NCBI GenBank assembly: GCA_903951425.1
Contig: CAJBBX010000133.1
Coordinates: 23,965-87,964, forward strand
DNA from: an uncultured Chthonomonas sp.
GTDB lineage: Bacteria; Armatimonadota; Chthonomonadetes; Chthonomonadales; CAJBBX01
Length of the DNA stretch: 64,000 nucleotides
Direction of reading: 5' to 3'
Positions 52,496 to 62,619 of this stretch are shown here, in pieces. The position numbers were made by a program, and so were the translations under genes. Every line of letters begins with the position of its first letter. Position 1 is the first letter of the stretch. A model generated the notes under the pieces. It had not been told where the DNA came from and did no database searches. It worked only from the letters and a program-made list of their open reading frames with translations.

Positions 52496-53902
52496 CTACT
52501 TCCGGGCCTCGCTCTGGAGTTTGGCGGCCTGGTTCGGGTCGCCGATGTGCATGGTGTCGTAGGCCTGCTGCGAGGTCCTGAAGGGGCCGACGCCGGTGTG
52601 GCCGTGCCAGTCGCCCTGGTGGTGCATGGGGTTGGGCAGGCCCGTCTCCGCCTCGCGCCTGGCGATCCAGGCGTCCATCTGCGTGCGCAGGTAGGCAACG
52701 ACCTCGGGCTGTGCCTCGGCCACGTTCTCGTTCTCCTCCGGGTCGGTGACGAGGTTGTATAGCTCGACCTCGGGCTTGAAGTGGAAGTCCGGCTCCAGCG
52801 CGACCATCAGCTTCCACTCGGGCGTCCGCCAGCCGTGCTTCCGCATCCACGTGCACTCCGTAATGTAGAAGCTGCTGTCGTGGGACGCCTCCTCACCGCG
52901 CACCATGTCCATGAGGCTCGTGCCGTCGAAGGCGCAGCCGGGGGCCTCGATCTCGGCCAGCTCCAGCAGCGTGGGCACCAGGTCCTTGTGCTGGTTGTAG
53001 CCCGACAGGCGGACGCCCGCGGGCACCTTGGCCGGGTAGCGGATGACCAGCGGCACGTGCAGCGTGCAGTCATACATGCCGTGGTGGTCGAACCAGCATT
53101 CGTGGTCGTAGAGCGTCTCGCCGTGGTCGGAGTTGATGACCACGATCGTCTCGTCCAGGATGCCCATGCTCTCCAGCGCGGTAAAGATGGCCTGGATAGA
53201 GGCGTCCATGTAGGCGATGGCGCCGTCGTACTGGGCGATGACGTACTCCTTGTCCGCGATGCCGGGCGGCATCCAGCTGGCGAAGAAGTCGCAGAAGGGC
53301 TTGAAGGTCATCACCGGCTCCATGGACTTGTTGGCCGGGTCGCACTCGTTGCCGTGGTAGAAGGCGCGTTCATAGGGCGCCGGCGGCAGGTAGGGCGCGT
53401 GGGGGTCCATGTGGCGCAGGAGGACGTAGAAGGGCTCATCCTGCGCGGCCAGGCGCTCCAGCTCGGGGATCGCCACGGCGTTCAGGTTCTCTGCCTTGGG
53501 GCTGCGGCCTTCGTTCCAGCTACCCCAGCCGGCGAACTCCAGATACTTATCGAACCCGCGCGAGGCCGGGTTGCCGCCGAACCCGACGCAGGTGGTGTTG
53601 TAGCCGGCCTCCTTGCAGATCTCGGCCAGGGTCTTGACGCCGTCGCGGATGCCGCCCTGGTGGCGCAGGGCCACGATCTGCGTGCCGAAGCAGTCCATGC
53701 CGGTGAGCATGGAGCCGTAGCCGCTGGTGGTGGGGATGTGCGGGCTGAAGGTGTTCTCGAAGACCGCGCCCTCTTCTGCGAAGACGTCCATGTGCGGCGT
53801 GGTGAAGCGCGGGTAGCCGTAGAGGCTCATATGATCGGCCCGCAGCGAGTCGATCCCAATGACAAGGATGTTGGGCTTGCGGCCCGAGCCTGATGAAGCC
53901 AT
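52496..53902 (-). CDS. Sulfatase-fold hydrolase with Thr at the nucleophile position
   Basis: A 468-residue enzyme of the alkaline phosphatase superfamily. Metal-binding parts are present: VIGIDSLRADH (Asp18) and VINSDHGETLYD. Where FGly sulfatases have CxPxR, this protein reads TTSGYGSMLTG, so Thr58 replaces the Cys. Formylglycine cannot form there; Thr is the nucleophile in phosphodiesterases and phosphatases of the same fold. It may therefore cut a phosphate ester or phosphodiester rather than a sulfate. No signal peptide. AAGGGAGAA precedes ATG 53902. It ends at a clear terminator, so it is a single-gene unit. Confidence 0.75.
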   Translation of the reverse strand: MASSGSGRKPNILVIGIDSLRADHMSLYGYPRFTTPHMDVFAEEGAVFENTFSPHIPTTSGYGSMLTGMDCFGTQIVALRHQGGIRDGVKTLAEICKEAGYNTTCVGFGGNPASRGFDKYLEFAGWGSWNEGRSPKAENLNAVAIPELERLAAQDEPFYVLLRHMDPHAPYLPPAPYERAFYHGNECDPANKSMEPVMTFKPFCDFFASWMPPGIADKEYVIAQYDGAIAYMDASIQAIFTALESMGILDETIVVINSDHGETLYDHECWFDHHGMYDCTLHVPLVIRYPAKVPAGVRLSGYNQHKDLVPTLLELAEIEAPGCAFDGTSLMDMVRGEEASHDSSFYITECTWMRKHGWRTPEWKLMVALEPDFHFKPEVELYNLVTDPEENENVAEAQPEVVAYLRTQMDAWIARREAETGLPNPMHHQGDWHGHTGVGPFRTSQQAYDTMHIGDPNQAAKLQSEARK

Positions 53903-54140
53903 GCGGTAGTTCTCCCTTAGGTGCGCCGAGCCCGCGGGCCGGGTCGCGTCGGTGGCGGCCGTCAGTCTGCCGGATACCTGTTCGCCGCGGCGGCCCCTCA
54001 TACCTCCCCGGCGACCTGACGAGGATGCCAAGGCGTCGCCCCCGGCGGCACTGCCTAGCATCCGGTGGCGAGGGTGGGCCCCCACGCGCCGCCGAGCCGC
54101 CCAAGCAGGCCACTGCAGCGCTGGCGGCCGTCGACGGGGC

Positions 54141-54209
54141 CCCTCACCCCGACCTGCTCCCAGCGTACGCGAGGTTGGGACCTCGGGTGCGTGGCTCGCT
54201 GGGAGAGGG
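54141..54209 (+). repeat. 69-bp palindromic repeat element, copy 1
   Basis: The order is CCCTCACCCCGACC, two bases, CTCCCAGCG, a 31-base variable centre, CGCTGGGAG and AGGG. The 9-base arms pair perfectly. The centre here has its own hairpin (CGAGGT/ACCTCG). Copy 2 at 62370-62438 is the same length, inverted, with matching arms but a different centre. Confidence 0.75.
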
Positions 54210-54220
54210 CGTACGGAGAA

Positions 54221-54257
54221 GGTCCGGCCCCTACGCTCTTGGCGGAGTGGCCGGACC
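54221..54257 (-). terminator. Perfect 9-bp hairpin downstream of the small gene
   Basis: GGTCCGGCC (54221-54229) pairs with GGCCGGACC (54249-54257). It lies about 70 bases past the stop of the leftward gene 54330-54527 and may end that transcript. Confidence 0.45.
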
Positions 54258-54329
54258 CATGCTGCACGTGGACGTTGGAGGAGAAGGGCGAAAGCAGGGA
54301 GCGGCTTGACGGTAGCTTCGGCCCCTGCC

Positions 54330-54527
54330 TCAGCGAGAGCCGGTGGGCATGGCGAAGATGCGGCCCGCCTCTTCGGACGTCATGTTGGGATGCACCTTCA
54401 CGTCGGGATGCATCTTCGGGGGCTCCGGCGCAGGCTTGAACAGGGTTTTCCACGCGATCAGGCCGATGATCAGCACCAGCACCGCCGCCAGGGCGGCCGC
54501 GACACCGGTGGGCAAGGTTTTCGGCAT
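54330..54527 (-). CDS. Small single-pass membrane protein next to a prepilin-like gene
   Basis: A 65-residue protein. MPKTLPTGVAAALAAVLVLI starts one transmembrane helix (about residues 8-26), followed by a Pro/Lys-rich exterior (KPAPEPPKMHPDVKVHPNMT) and SEEAGRIFAMPTGSR. Unknown family. GGAGG lies six bases before ATG 54527. It follows the prepilin-like gene by 85 bases, the same arrangement as the small proteins after the prepilin-like gene at 8826-9614. Confidence 0.68.
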   Translation of the reverse strand: MPKTLPTGVAAALAAVLVLIIGLIAWKTLFKPAPEPPKMHPDVKVHPNMTSEEAGRIFAMPTGSR

Positions 54528-54566
54528 GGACTGCCTCCGTTAAGGGCCCCGTGGGCGAAGGGAACG

Positions 54567-54595
54567 CCGCCCGGCGCTCAGGGGGAGCCGGGCGG
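54567..54595 (-). terminator. Hairpin after the second prepilin-like gene
   Basis: CCGCCCGGC (54567-54575) and GCCGGGCGG (54587-54595) form a perfect 9-bp stem with an 11-base loop, 17 bases past the prepilin-like stop. It may reduce read-through into the small membrane-protein gene. Confidence 0.55.
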
Positions 54596-54612
54596 ACGTC
54601 CGACATGACCGG

Positions 54613-55383
54613 CTACAGCGAGGAGCAGCTCGACGCGGCCTCGTAGGCATACTGCGGCACGACCTCGGGGTAGTAGTTCTCCGGCTTCAGAGAGCCGCGC
54701 TTGGAGAACTTCGCGTGGCCGTCGACGAAGGCGAAGTTGGCGCCGTCGGTATGCCGCCAGTTCGTGGCGTAGGCCGACTGGCCGCGGCTGGCTGCATAGG
54801 TGTCATAGGCGTCGTACTTCTGCTGGCACCGGACCGACGCCCAGTCGGGATAGCCGGCGCCCGGATCGGTGTGGTGCCACGGATTCATGGTGGTCGACGC
54901 CCGGATGATGGAACCGTTGCCGAGCCAGTCGTTCATGCCCGTCTCGCCGACGGCGAAGGTCTCGGACGGACGGCTGTAGCCGGCGAGGCCGATGCCGTTG
55001 CCCACGTGCCAGTTGGCCGCGTAGGTGCCGCCCGCGGCGAAGTTGTCCAGCGTGTTCATGGTCTGCGGGTTGGGCTTCTTCGAGCTGGGGCAGACGTAGA
55101 TGCCGCTGTTCTTGACGTACGGGTAGAGCCGCTGGACCCAGTGGATGGCCTGATTGGTCGATCCGCCGATCCAGTCCCACCAGAGCCGGGGCGTGGTCTC
55201 GTCGTAGTCCTGCGTGTACATGGCGAAGCCCAGGCCGAGCTGCTTCATGTTGGAGAGGCACGATGTGGCCCGTGCCTTCTCCCTGGCCTGCGCGAAGACC
55301 GGGAACAGGATCGCCGCCAGTATGGCGATGATGGCGATAACCACGAGCAGTTCGATCAGCGTGAAGCCCTTCGTGTGGCGCAC
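54613..55383 (-). CDS. Prepilin-like protein, DUF1559/H-X9-DG type
   Basis: A 256-residue pseudopilin-like protein. The leader is very short (RHTKG) before [12 protein letters not shown], then [20 protein letters not shown] and, near the end, [16 protein letters not shown]. The start is GTG 55383, with AGGAGG six bases upstream; the frame is open further left but with no ribosome site. It is expected at the inner membrane after prepilin peptidase processing. Its promoter is a near-consensus sigma-70 type covered by two operator-like direct repeats, probably bound by the adjacent GntR/LacI-type regulator. It is a single gene or paired with the small membrane protein. Confidence 0.88.
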   Translation of the reverse strand: MRHTKGFTLIELLVVIAIIAILAAILFPVFAQAREKARATSCLSNMKQLGLGFAMYTQDYDETTPRLWWDWIGGSTNQAIHWVQRLYPYVKNSGIYVCPSSKKPNPQTMNTLDNFAAGGTYAANWHVGNGIGLAGYSRPSETFAVGETGMNDWLGNGSIIRASTTMNPWHHTDPGAGYPDWASVRCQQKYDAYDTYAASRGQSAYATNWRHTDGANFAFVDGHAKFSKRGSLKPENYYPEVVPQYAYEAASSCSSL

Positions 55384-55446
55384 TACGCACCTCCTGGTGT
55401 TGTGGGCCACGGAGGCCTCCTCAGGAGGCGCCGCCGTCGGCCATAT

Positions 55447-55496
55447 GCCACTAGCATACCACTGCAGGTCAGGCATGTCAATGGTACGTAAATGGT
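55447..55496 (-). promoter_or_regulatory. Promoter and two operators of the prepilin-like gene
   Basis: On the minus strand TTGACA (55481-55476) and TATGCT (55458-55453) are separated by exactly 17 bases. Operator 1 (55480-55496, plus strand) reads AATGGT-ACGTA-AATGGT, a direct repeat touching the -35. Operator 2 (55447-55463, minus strand) reads AGTGGT-ATGCT-AGTGGC and covers the -10. Both match the site upstream of the regulator gene. Confidence 0.75.
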
Positions 55497-55515
55497 ATGG
55501 CGATACGGGGAATGC

Positions 55516-56628
55516 CTAAGGGTCGAGGCCGGACCGGCGCACGCTCGATTCGCGGACAATCAGCTCGGTGGGCATGATCAGGCGGCGCCCGGGGGTATCG
55601 CATGTTCGGTCGATCCGCTCCAGCAGCATCCGGCCCGCGGTCTCGCCGATAGCGGCCAGGGGCTGCGCCACGGTGCTGAGGGTCGGGCGCACCAGCATGC
55701 ACTCGCGGGCGTTGTCGAACCCCACGATGGCGATGTCGTCGGGCACGCGGGCGCCGAAATCCTGAAGGACCAGGAGCACGTCGACGGCCACGTAGTCGTT
55801 GATGCAGAAGAGCGCGGTAGGCCGGGTGGGACTGGCGAGGAGCCTGTGAGCGGTCCGTGCGCGCTCGGCGGGGGCCGAACGCCAGACCAGAACCCGGCCC
55901 TCATCAGGCTCGATCCCGTGGGCCGCCATCGCATCCTCGAAGCCCGCGCGCCGGTCCGCCACGGTGCTGGCCGGCGTGGCCTGGGTGATGTGCATGATCT
56001 GCGTGTGGCCTTCGGTGATCAGGTGCTCGACGGCCGCACGGGCCGCCGCACGGTTGTCGACGCCCACGAAGTCCAGGTCCACCCCGTCCACACGCCGATC
56101 GATGGTTACCAGTTCCACACCGGACGCCATGGCCTGGCGTACTACGTCGTGGCACTGGTCTGGGAAGCTGGGCCACCAGATCGCCCCGTGCAGCCCTTTG
56201 CCGCTCAGGCCCTCCAGGCAGGTCCGCTCGCGCATCCGCATGGCCGAGGCAGTGTCGGCCGTGGTGTCGTACTGCACGATGTCGTAGCCGGCGGCGTTGA
56301 GGGCGGCCCCGCAGCCGCGGACGATGGGCTGCATGGTCGATGCGTGCTGGAACGGCATGATCAGGGCCACGGCGCGGAGGCCATCGCCCTGGGCCGCGGC
56401 GCAGCTCCTCGGGAGGATGCGATGCCCCCGGCCATGCTCGGCGTGGAGGACGCCCTGCGTTTCGAGGCGCTTGAGCGTGGATCGCAGCGTGGCGCGGCTC
56501 ACGCCCAGTTGCTCCGCCAGGTCGCGCTCGGCGGGCAGGTACTCGGAACAGGCGTAGGCGCCCGCCTCGATATCGGCGATCAGGCGCCGGGCGATGTCCA
56601 TATAGAGTGGCAGGCGGCTGTCGGGCAT
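55516..56628 (-). CDS. GntR-type regulator with LacI-like sugar-binding domain
   Basis: A 370-residue transcription factor. Residues 1-75 are a GntR winged helix (LPLYMDIARRLIADIEAGAY, LPAERDLAEQLGVSRATLRS, GVLHAEHGRGHRI). Residues 85-370 are a periplasmic-binding-protein-like sensor of the LacI/AraR type (VALIMPFQHASTMQPIVRGC, DDIAIVGFDN). It probably represses and is released by a sugar. A -10 box TATACT ends only five bases before ATG 56628 and no ribosome site exists, so the mRNA is probably leaderless. An operator-like repeat overlaps its own -35, implying autoregulation. Its other visible target is the downstream prepilin-like gene. Confidence 0.9.
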   Translation of the reverse strand: MPDSRLPLYMDIARRLIADIEAGAYACSEYLPAERDLAEQLGVSRATLRSTLKRLETQGVLHAEHGRGHRILPRSCAAAQGDGLRAVALIMPFQHASTMQPIVRGCGAALNAAGYDIVQYDTTADTASAMRMRERTCLEGLSGKGLHGAIWWPSFPDQCHDVVRQAMASGVELVTIDRRVDGVDLDFVGVDNRAAARAAVEHLITEGHTQIMHITQATPASTVADRRAGFEDAMAAHGIEPDEGRVLVWRSAPAERARTAHRLLASPTRPTALFCINDYVAVDVLLVLQDFGARVPDDIAIVGFDNARECMLVRPTLSTVAQPLAAIGETAGRMLLERIDRTCDTPGRRLIMPTELIVRESSVRRSGLDP

Positions 56629-56633
56629 GGCTC

Positions 56634-56667
56634 AGTATAGTCGAATTGGCAATGGTATGCAAGTGGT
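56634..56667 (-). promoter_or_regulatory. Autoregulated promoter of the GntR/LacI-type gene
   Basis: Minus strand: TTGCAT (56662-56657), a 17-base spacer and TATACT (56639-56634). The operator (56651-56667, plus strand) reads AATGGT-ATGCA-AGTGGT and covers the -35. Transcription would start at or next to the start codon. Confidence 0.7.
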
Positions 56668-56684
56668 GCGCCCGTCGGACGCCT

Positions 56685-58586
<1,902 letters not shown>

Positions 58587-58600
58587 CAGCGCAGGCGGCC

Positions 58601-60541
58601 TCACCCGATCCGGACCTCGGCGGCGTCGCCGGGGGCCAACTCGCGGCGGACTACCCTGCGGCCGTCGCGCTCCACGGTGAGGCTGAGGCCGCCGTCGGTC
58701 CGCTCCACGATGACGTCCAGGTCGCCGCCGAAGGCCTGCGCGTGGCGCAGGGCCATGCCGTCCCACTCCTCGGGCAGGCGCGGGCGGCAGCGGAAGGCGC
58801 GTAGCCCGGTGGGCTCGATGCCGAAGAGGCCCTCGGTGAAGATGCGGCAGTAGAGCGCGCTCTCGGCGGAGAGGTGCGCCTGGCCGCCTTCGGGCCACGC
58901 CTCCACGGCGTAGGGCACATGGTCGCCCAGCAGGCGCCGCCGGGAGTAGGCCAGCAGGTGCGCCAGGGCGGCCTCTGTCCCGCCGGAGGCCAGCACGCCG
59001 CGCAGGGCGTAGAGCGTGGAGCGGTCCCAGAAGGTGGTATCGCCCGCCTGGGTGGCCAGCCCGTCCGGCGTCCAGAGGCGCGGCGAGAAGAGCGCGTCGA
59101 TGGTGCCCCTGGCCCGCTCGTCGATGCCCATCACCAGCGGCAGGCAGATCCAGGCGCGGAGCAGGTCGCACCCCTCGAAGTAGCGGTAGGTGGCGAAGCC
59201 CTCCACCTCGGCGCCGAAGTGGCGCTCGATGGCCTCGCGCAGGTCGGCGGCGCGGCGGCGGCAGTCGGCGGCCTCGCCGGCAAGTCCCAGGTTGTCGGCA
59301 AGGAAGGCGGCGCTGCGCAGGGCGCCGTAGGCCAGCGAGGAGGTGGAGAGATTGGCGGTGCCCGTGGGGAAGCGGCCCTCCAGCTCGTCGGTGTCGGATT
59401 CGACCACCCCGGCGGCGTTGGTCTTGCGCCTACAGTACTCCAGGCACCAGCGGATGGAGGGCCAGAGCTCGCGCGCCACCGCCCGGTCGCCGTTGGCCAG
59501 GGCGAAGCGCGAGGCGCCGTAGGCCACCATGGCCGCGTCGCCCCGGTCGCCGCCGGCGTGGTAGAGAACATCGCCCTCCACCTCGAAGGAGCTGGGCAGC
59601 ATCTCGTAGTTCGGCGTCATGCGCGTGGCATAGATGCGATAGGCCTGCAGCGCGGCCTCGCGGGCGCCGGGCTCGCCAAGGAAGGCGAAGAAGGGACCGG
59701 AGTACTCGGCCTGGTCGTTGGCCCAGATGCCGCCGTAGTAGCGGCCGCCGCCGGGCGAGTGGACCAGCCCCATGCGGGTCTCAAAGACGCTCTCGGCGGC
59801 GCGGACCTTGGCCATCTCGAACATCCGGTCCAGCGCGGGCTCGGGCGTCTCCAGCGTCAGCGTCTCGGAGAGCGTGCGTAGCAGCTTGGTGCGCCGCGCC
59901 AGGCGGGCATCGGCGGTGCGGCGGCGGACGGGCGAGCCGACGACCTGCGCGCGCACCCCGAAGCTGATCTGCATCCGGTCGGGGCGGCCTGCCGTGCGGC
60001 GCTCGTCGGTCTCCATCCAGGCCTCCACGCGGTAGGCGCCGTAGATGCCCTCGGTCAGCGTGGGCTCCAACGCGGGCATGGCGGCCGCCACGCCGTCGCT
60101 GTCGTTCTCGGGTAGCTCCAGCGTCCACATCTCCACCACGGCCTCGTCCTCCAGCGACGGGAAGAGGCTCCGGGTCAGGGCGATGCCGTCGGCGGGCTCG
60201 TGGAAGACCTGCAGGATGCCGTCGAAGCGGATCAGCGCCACCTGCCCCGGCTCCCACCTGCGGCCGTTCATGGTGATGCGCGGCTCCACCTCGCCGCCGA
60301 AGTCGCGCACCAGGTAGCCGCGCACGTCGTCGCGCGTGAGCCGGAGCATGGGCCAGACGACGTGGCGGCTCAGCGTCAGCCGGCGGTCGCGGTCCACGCC
60401 GTAGCGGGCGATGAGGCTCACCTTGCGGCCGCTCATCTCCACATGGTCCTCGTGCGGCAGCTCGCGCACGCGCACGGGGCGCCACTCGATGCCCCGCCCT
60501 TCGCACAGCGCCCAGCGCGCCTCGGATGCCGTATCGCCCAT
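58601..60541 (-). CDS. Six-hairpin glycosidase-like protein
   Basis: A 646-residue protein without a signal peptide. The first 230 residues are beta-rich, and the rest looks like an (alpha/alpha)6 barrel of the GH15/GH63/GH78 kind ([60 protein letters not shown]). A short beta tail closes it. Glu and Asp in ANDQAEY and TDELEGRF are candidate catalytic acids. It may cut a glycoside inside the cell. ATG 60541 follows GGAGGGG. It lies just upstream of mnmG in the same direction. Family-level call only. Confidence 0.65.
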   Translation of the reverse strand: MGDTASEARWALCEGRGIEWRPVRVRELPHEDHVEMSGRKVSLIARYGVDRDRRLTLSRHVVWPMLRLTRDDVRGYLVRDFGGEVEPRITMNGRRWEPGQVALIRFDGILQVFHEPADGIALTRSLFPSLEDEAVVEMWTLELPENDSDGVAAAMPALEPTLTEGIYGAYRVEAWMETDERRTAGRPDRMQISFGVRAQVVGSPVRRRTADARLARRTKLLRTLSETLTLETPEPALDRMFEMAKVRAAESVFETRMGLVHSPGGGRYYGGIWANDQAEYSGPFFAFLGEPGAREAALQAYRIYATRMTPNYEMLPSSFEVEGDVLYHAGGDRGDAAMVAYGASRFALANGDRAVARELWPSIRWCLEYCRRKTNAAGVVESDTDELEGRFPTGTANLSTSSLAYGALRSAAFLADNLGLAGEAADCRRRAADLREAIERHFGAEVEGFATYRYFEGCDLLRAWICLPLVMGIDERARGTIDALFSPRLWTPDGLATQAGDTTFWDRSTLYALRGVLASGGTEAALAHLLAYSRRRLLGDHVPYAVEAWPEGGQAHLSAESALYCRIFTEGLFGIEPTGLRAFRCRPRLPEEWDGMALRHAQAFGGDLDVIVERTDGGLSLTVERDGRRVVRRELAPGDAAEVRIG

Positions 60542-60574
60542 GGTGCCCCTCCGCTCCCGCCGGGGCCGTGGAGG

Positions 60575-60724
60575 CCCGGTGACGTGGGCAGCATACCCGC
60601 AACCCCGAAGGCGCTTACCAAGTGCGGGCGGCGGCGCGATAGGGCAGTCGCGGCGCGGCCCACCGCGCTGCGGAAGGGAGGGCCAAGGCCTATGAAGGTC
60701 TGGATTCACGCTCCGGAGGTCGGG
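60575..60724 (+). repeat. 150-bp direct repeat, copy 1
   Basis: It matches 62112-62261 over 150 bases without gaps, with seven differences by eye (about 95%), same orientation. It contains CCCGCA...TGCGGG and, near its end, a ribosome-site-like GGGAGGG followed by an ATG (60692). The differences inside that short frame are one Ile/Val change and one silent change. Confidence 0.88.
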
Positions 60725-60739
60725 TGCGGGGCATACGGA

Positions 60740-61837
60740 CTACACGGCGTGCCTCGCCCCGGCTTGCTTCAGGGCCGCCTGCACGGCCAGGAACTCGCCC
60801 ATGTTGTCCATGGTCACCATGCCCACCAATTCGGTCCCGCGGAGGACGGCGATAGTGCGGCACTGGCACTCCTGCAGCCGCGCGAAGGCGATTTCCAGCA
60901 TGACGTGCTCATCAACAGCCGTGAAGTCGGTGCGCATCACGTCGCGCACGGTCAACGCCTCGCCGTTGCGCGCCAGGCCGGCGATCAGGTCCGCCCGGGT
61001 AAGGATGCCCACGATGCCGAATGGGTCGACCACCGGGAAGTCGGTCTGGCTCCGCGTGAGGAGGATCTGCACCGGACGCGAGAGCGGGTCGTGCGGCGTC
61101 ACCGTCTCAAAGTCGGTGATCATGGCCCGCTGCACGGGAATACCGCCCAGCGCCGACTTCACCTGGACCATGCCTGCCTCCTGCCCGGCGCCGATCCAGA
61201 CGAAGAAGGCGATGAAGAGCAGCATCGGGTTGCCCAGCACGCCGAAGAGGCCCAGGAGCATGGCCATGCCCTGCCCCAGCGTGGCGGCGATCTGGGTGGC
61301 GCGGGTGTACTCCATGCGCATGGCCAGCAGGGCGCGCACCACGCGGCCGCCGTCCATGGGGAAAGCCGGGATCATGTTGAACGCCACCAGAGCCACGTTC
61401 ACACCCATGAGCCGCTCGAGGAACGGCCCCTTGGCCACGGTCAGCTCGGTCATGGGTAGCATGGCCTGGGTGGCCTGCAGCCAGATGAAGAGCGCCGCCG
61501 CGATCACCACGTTCACGGCCGGCCCGGCCAGCGCCACCCACAGCTCCTGCCGCGGGTCATCGGGCATCTTCTCCAGCCGCGCCACGCCGCCGATGGGGTA
61601 AAGAGTGATGTCGCGCGTTCGTATGCCGAAGCGGCGGGCCATCAGCGCGTGGCCGAACTCATGCAGCACGACGCACGCGAATAGCGCCGTGATGAAGCCC
61701 ACCGCCGCCGCCGCGCCGGTCACGCCGCGCCCGCCCAGCAGGTGGCTTCCGCCGACCCAGGCAAGCAGCAGAACGAAAGTGGCATGCACGCGCACCGCGA
61801 TGCCGGCGTATGACCCCACATTCCAGTCCCACTTCAT
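60740..61837 (-). CDS. Site-2 protease (M50) with CBS domains
   Basis: A 365-residue intramembrane metalloprotease. Zinc ligands are HEFGH (His59, Glu60, His63) and the Asp of NMIPAFPMDGGR. Several transmembrane helices span residues 8-220. Two CBS domains at about 235-360 (VQRAMITDFETVTPHDPLSR, VRDVMRTDFTAVDEHVMLE) probably sense nucleotides and regulate it. Such proteases often release membrane-bound anti-sigma or regulatory proteins. ATG 61837 has GGGAGG six bases upstream. The gene lies exactly between the two 150-bp repeats. Confidence 0.93.
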   Translation of the reverse strand: MKWDWNVGSYAGIAVRVHATFVLLLAWVGGSHLLGGRGVTGAAAAVGFITALFACVVLHEFGHALMARRFGIRTRDITLYPIGGVARLEKMPDDPRQELWVALAGPAVNVVIAAALFIWLQATQAMLPMTELTVAKGPFLERLMGVNVALVAFNMIPAFPMDGGRVVRALLAMRMEYTRATQIAATLGQGMAMLLGLFGVLGNPMLLFIAFFVWIGAGQEAGMVQVKSALGGIPVQRAMITDFETVTPHDPLSRPVQILLTRSQTDFPVVDPFGIVGILTRADLIAGLARNGEALTVRDVMRTDFTAVDEHVMLEIAFARLQECQCRTIAVLRGTELVGMVTMDNMGEFLAVQAALKQAGARHAV

Positions 61838-62011
61838 CTCGCGCCTCCCTGGCCCCAAGATTGCCTCAATACCAAGTATGGGAACGGCGACTACAGGGTT
61901 CCCGTGCAAGGCCCGCCTGCCGTCGGCCAAGCCGGTGGTGAGGGTAGGCCGGCCCGGGATCCTGTGACCCATGTGCCCGAGATCGGCGCTCGGAGCCTGG
62001 GAGCTCTGGGT

Positions 62012-62119
62012 ATGAACGTCATCCTCTTGAGTCTGGGTACGCAACGGGCCGACAGGCTCTCCTGCTACGGCCATACGCACCCCACCAGCCCCGCCCTGGA
62101 CGCGGTGGCTACCCGGTGA
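62012..62119 (+). pseudogene. Truncated sulfatase N-terminus
   Basis: An ATG with GGGAG upstream begins MNVILLSLGTQRADRLSCYG and then HPTSPALDAVATR before a TGA. This is the start of a sulfatase (compare NILVIGIDSLRADHMSLYGY at 53902), but the metal-binding Asp is Gly and the gene stops where the 150-bp repeat begins at 62112. It is a gene remnant. Confidence 0.6.
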
Positions 62120-62261
62120 CGTGGGCCGCATACCCGCAACCCCGAAGGCGCTTACCAAGTGCGGGCAGCGGCGCGATAGGGCAGTGGCGGCGCGGCCCAA
62201 CGCGCTGCGGAAGGGAGGGCCAAGGCATATGAAGGTCTGGGTTCACGCCCCGGAGGTCGGG
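62112..62261 (+). repeat. 150-bp direct repeat, copy 2
   Basis: Same orientation as 60575-60724, seven differences, no gaps. It truncates a sulfatase-like frame at its left edge. The two copies enclose the site-2 protease gene. Confidence 0.88.
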
Positions 62262-62286
62262 CGCCGCTAACGCGGCAGGACCTCCA

Positions 62287-62322
62287 CGCGCCGCCGCGAG
62301 CCCCGTCGCCCGCGGCGGCGCG
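62287..62322. other. Perfect 12-bp GC-only hairpin
   Basis: CGCGCCGCCGCG (62287-62298) pairs with CGCGGCGGCGCG (62311-62322) around a 12-base loop. There is no T-run on either side. No gene ends close by, so its role is unclear. Confidence 0.5.
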
Positions 62323-62369
62323 CCCCTACGTCGGCCGGAAAAGCGGGCGGCGCCCGCCGTTGCCGTGCT

Positions 62370-62438
62370 CCCTCTCCCAGCGTCGCCGAGGCCGGGGTCC
62401 CGCAAACATGACGCGCTGGGAGATGGTCGGGGTGAGGG
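62370..62438 (-). repeat. 69-bp palindromic repeat element, copy 2
   Basis: The reverse complement has the same order as copy 1 at 54141-54209: CCCTCACCCCGACC, two bases, CTCCCAGCG, a 31-base centre, CGCTGGGAG, AGGG. The centre differs. Confidence 0.75.
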
Positions 62439-62619
62439 CCTGGACGGCAGGACCGTGTTGACGGTGTTGACCGAGCTGACAACGGCACGACATGGCGTTG
62501 GGACACCTTCCCGGGGACCTCGGGCACGGAGGTCCGAGCCACCACGGCGGCAAGAGGCGTGTCCGGGGCGCCGTTGCCGCTCCGGGAACCCCGGCCGGCG
62601 CCATGCGGTACTCCTCTGC

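Larger units (their letters stand above)
53903..54329. other. Intergenic region with palindromic elements
   Basis: About 430 bases with no gene. It contains a 69-bp palindromic element (54141-54209) that recurs inverted at 62370-62438 and a separate hairpin (54221-54257). The first 200 bases should hold the promoter of the leftward 52496-53902 gene, but no clear boxes were seen. Confidence 0.6.
61838..62619. other. Gene-free repeat-rich region
   Basis: About 780 bases with no intact gene. It contains a truncated sulfatase start (62012-62119), the second 150-bp repeat (62112-62261), a perfect 12-bp CpG-rich hairpin (62287-62322) and the second 69-bp palindromic element (62370-62438). The remainder up to the YCII gene has no recognised signal. 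Confidence 0.65.

Noticed and set aside
60692..60760. Gene starting MKVW inside the 150-bp repeat
   Set aside because: In copy 2 the frame stops after 13 codons, and in copy 1 it runs into the antisense of the protease gene. It is kept only as a possible remnant.
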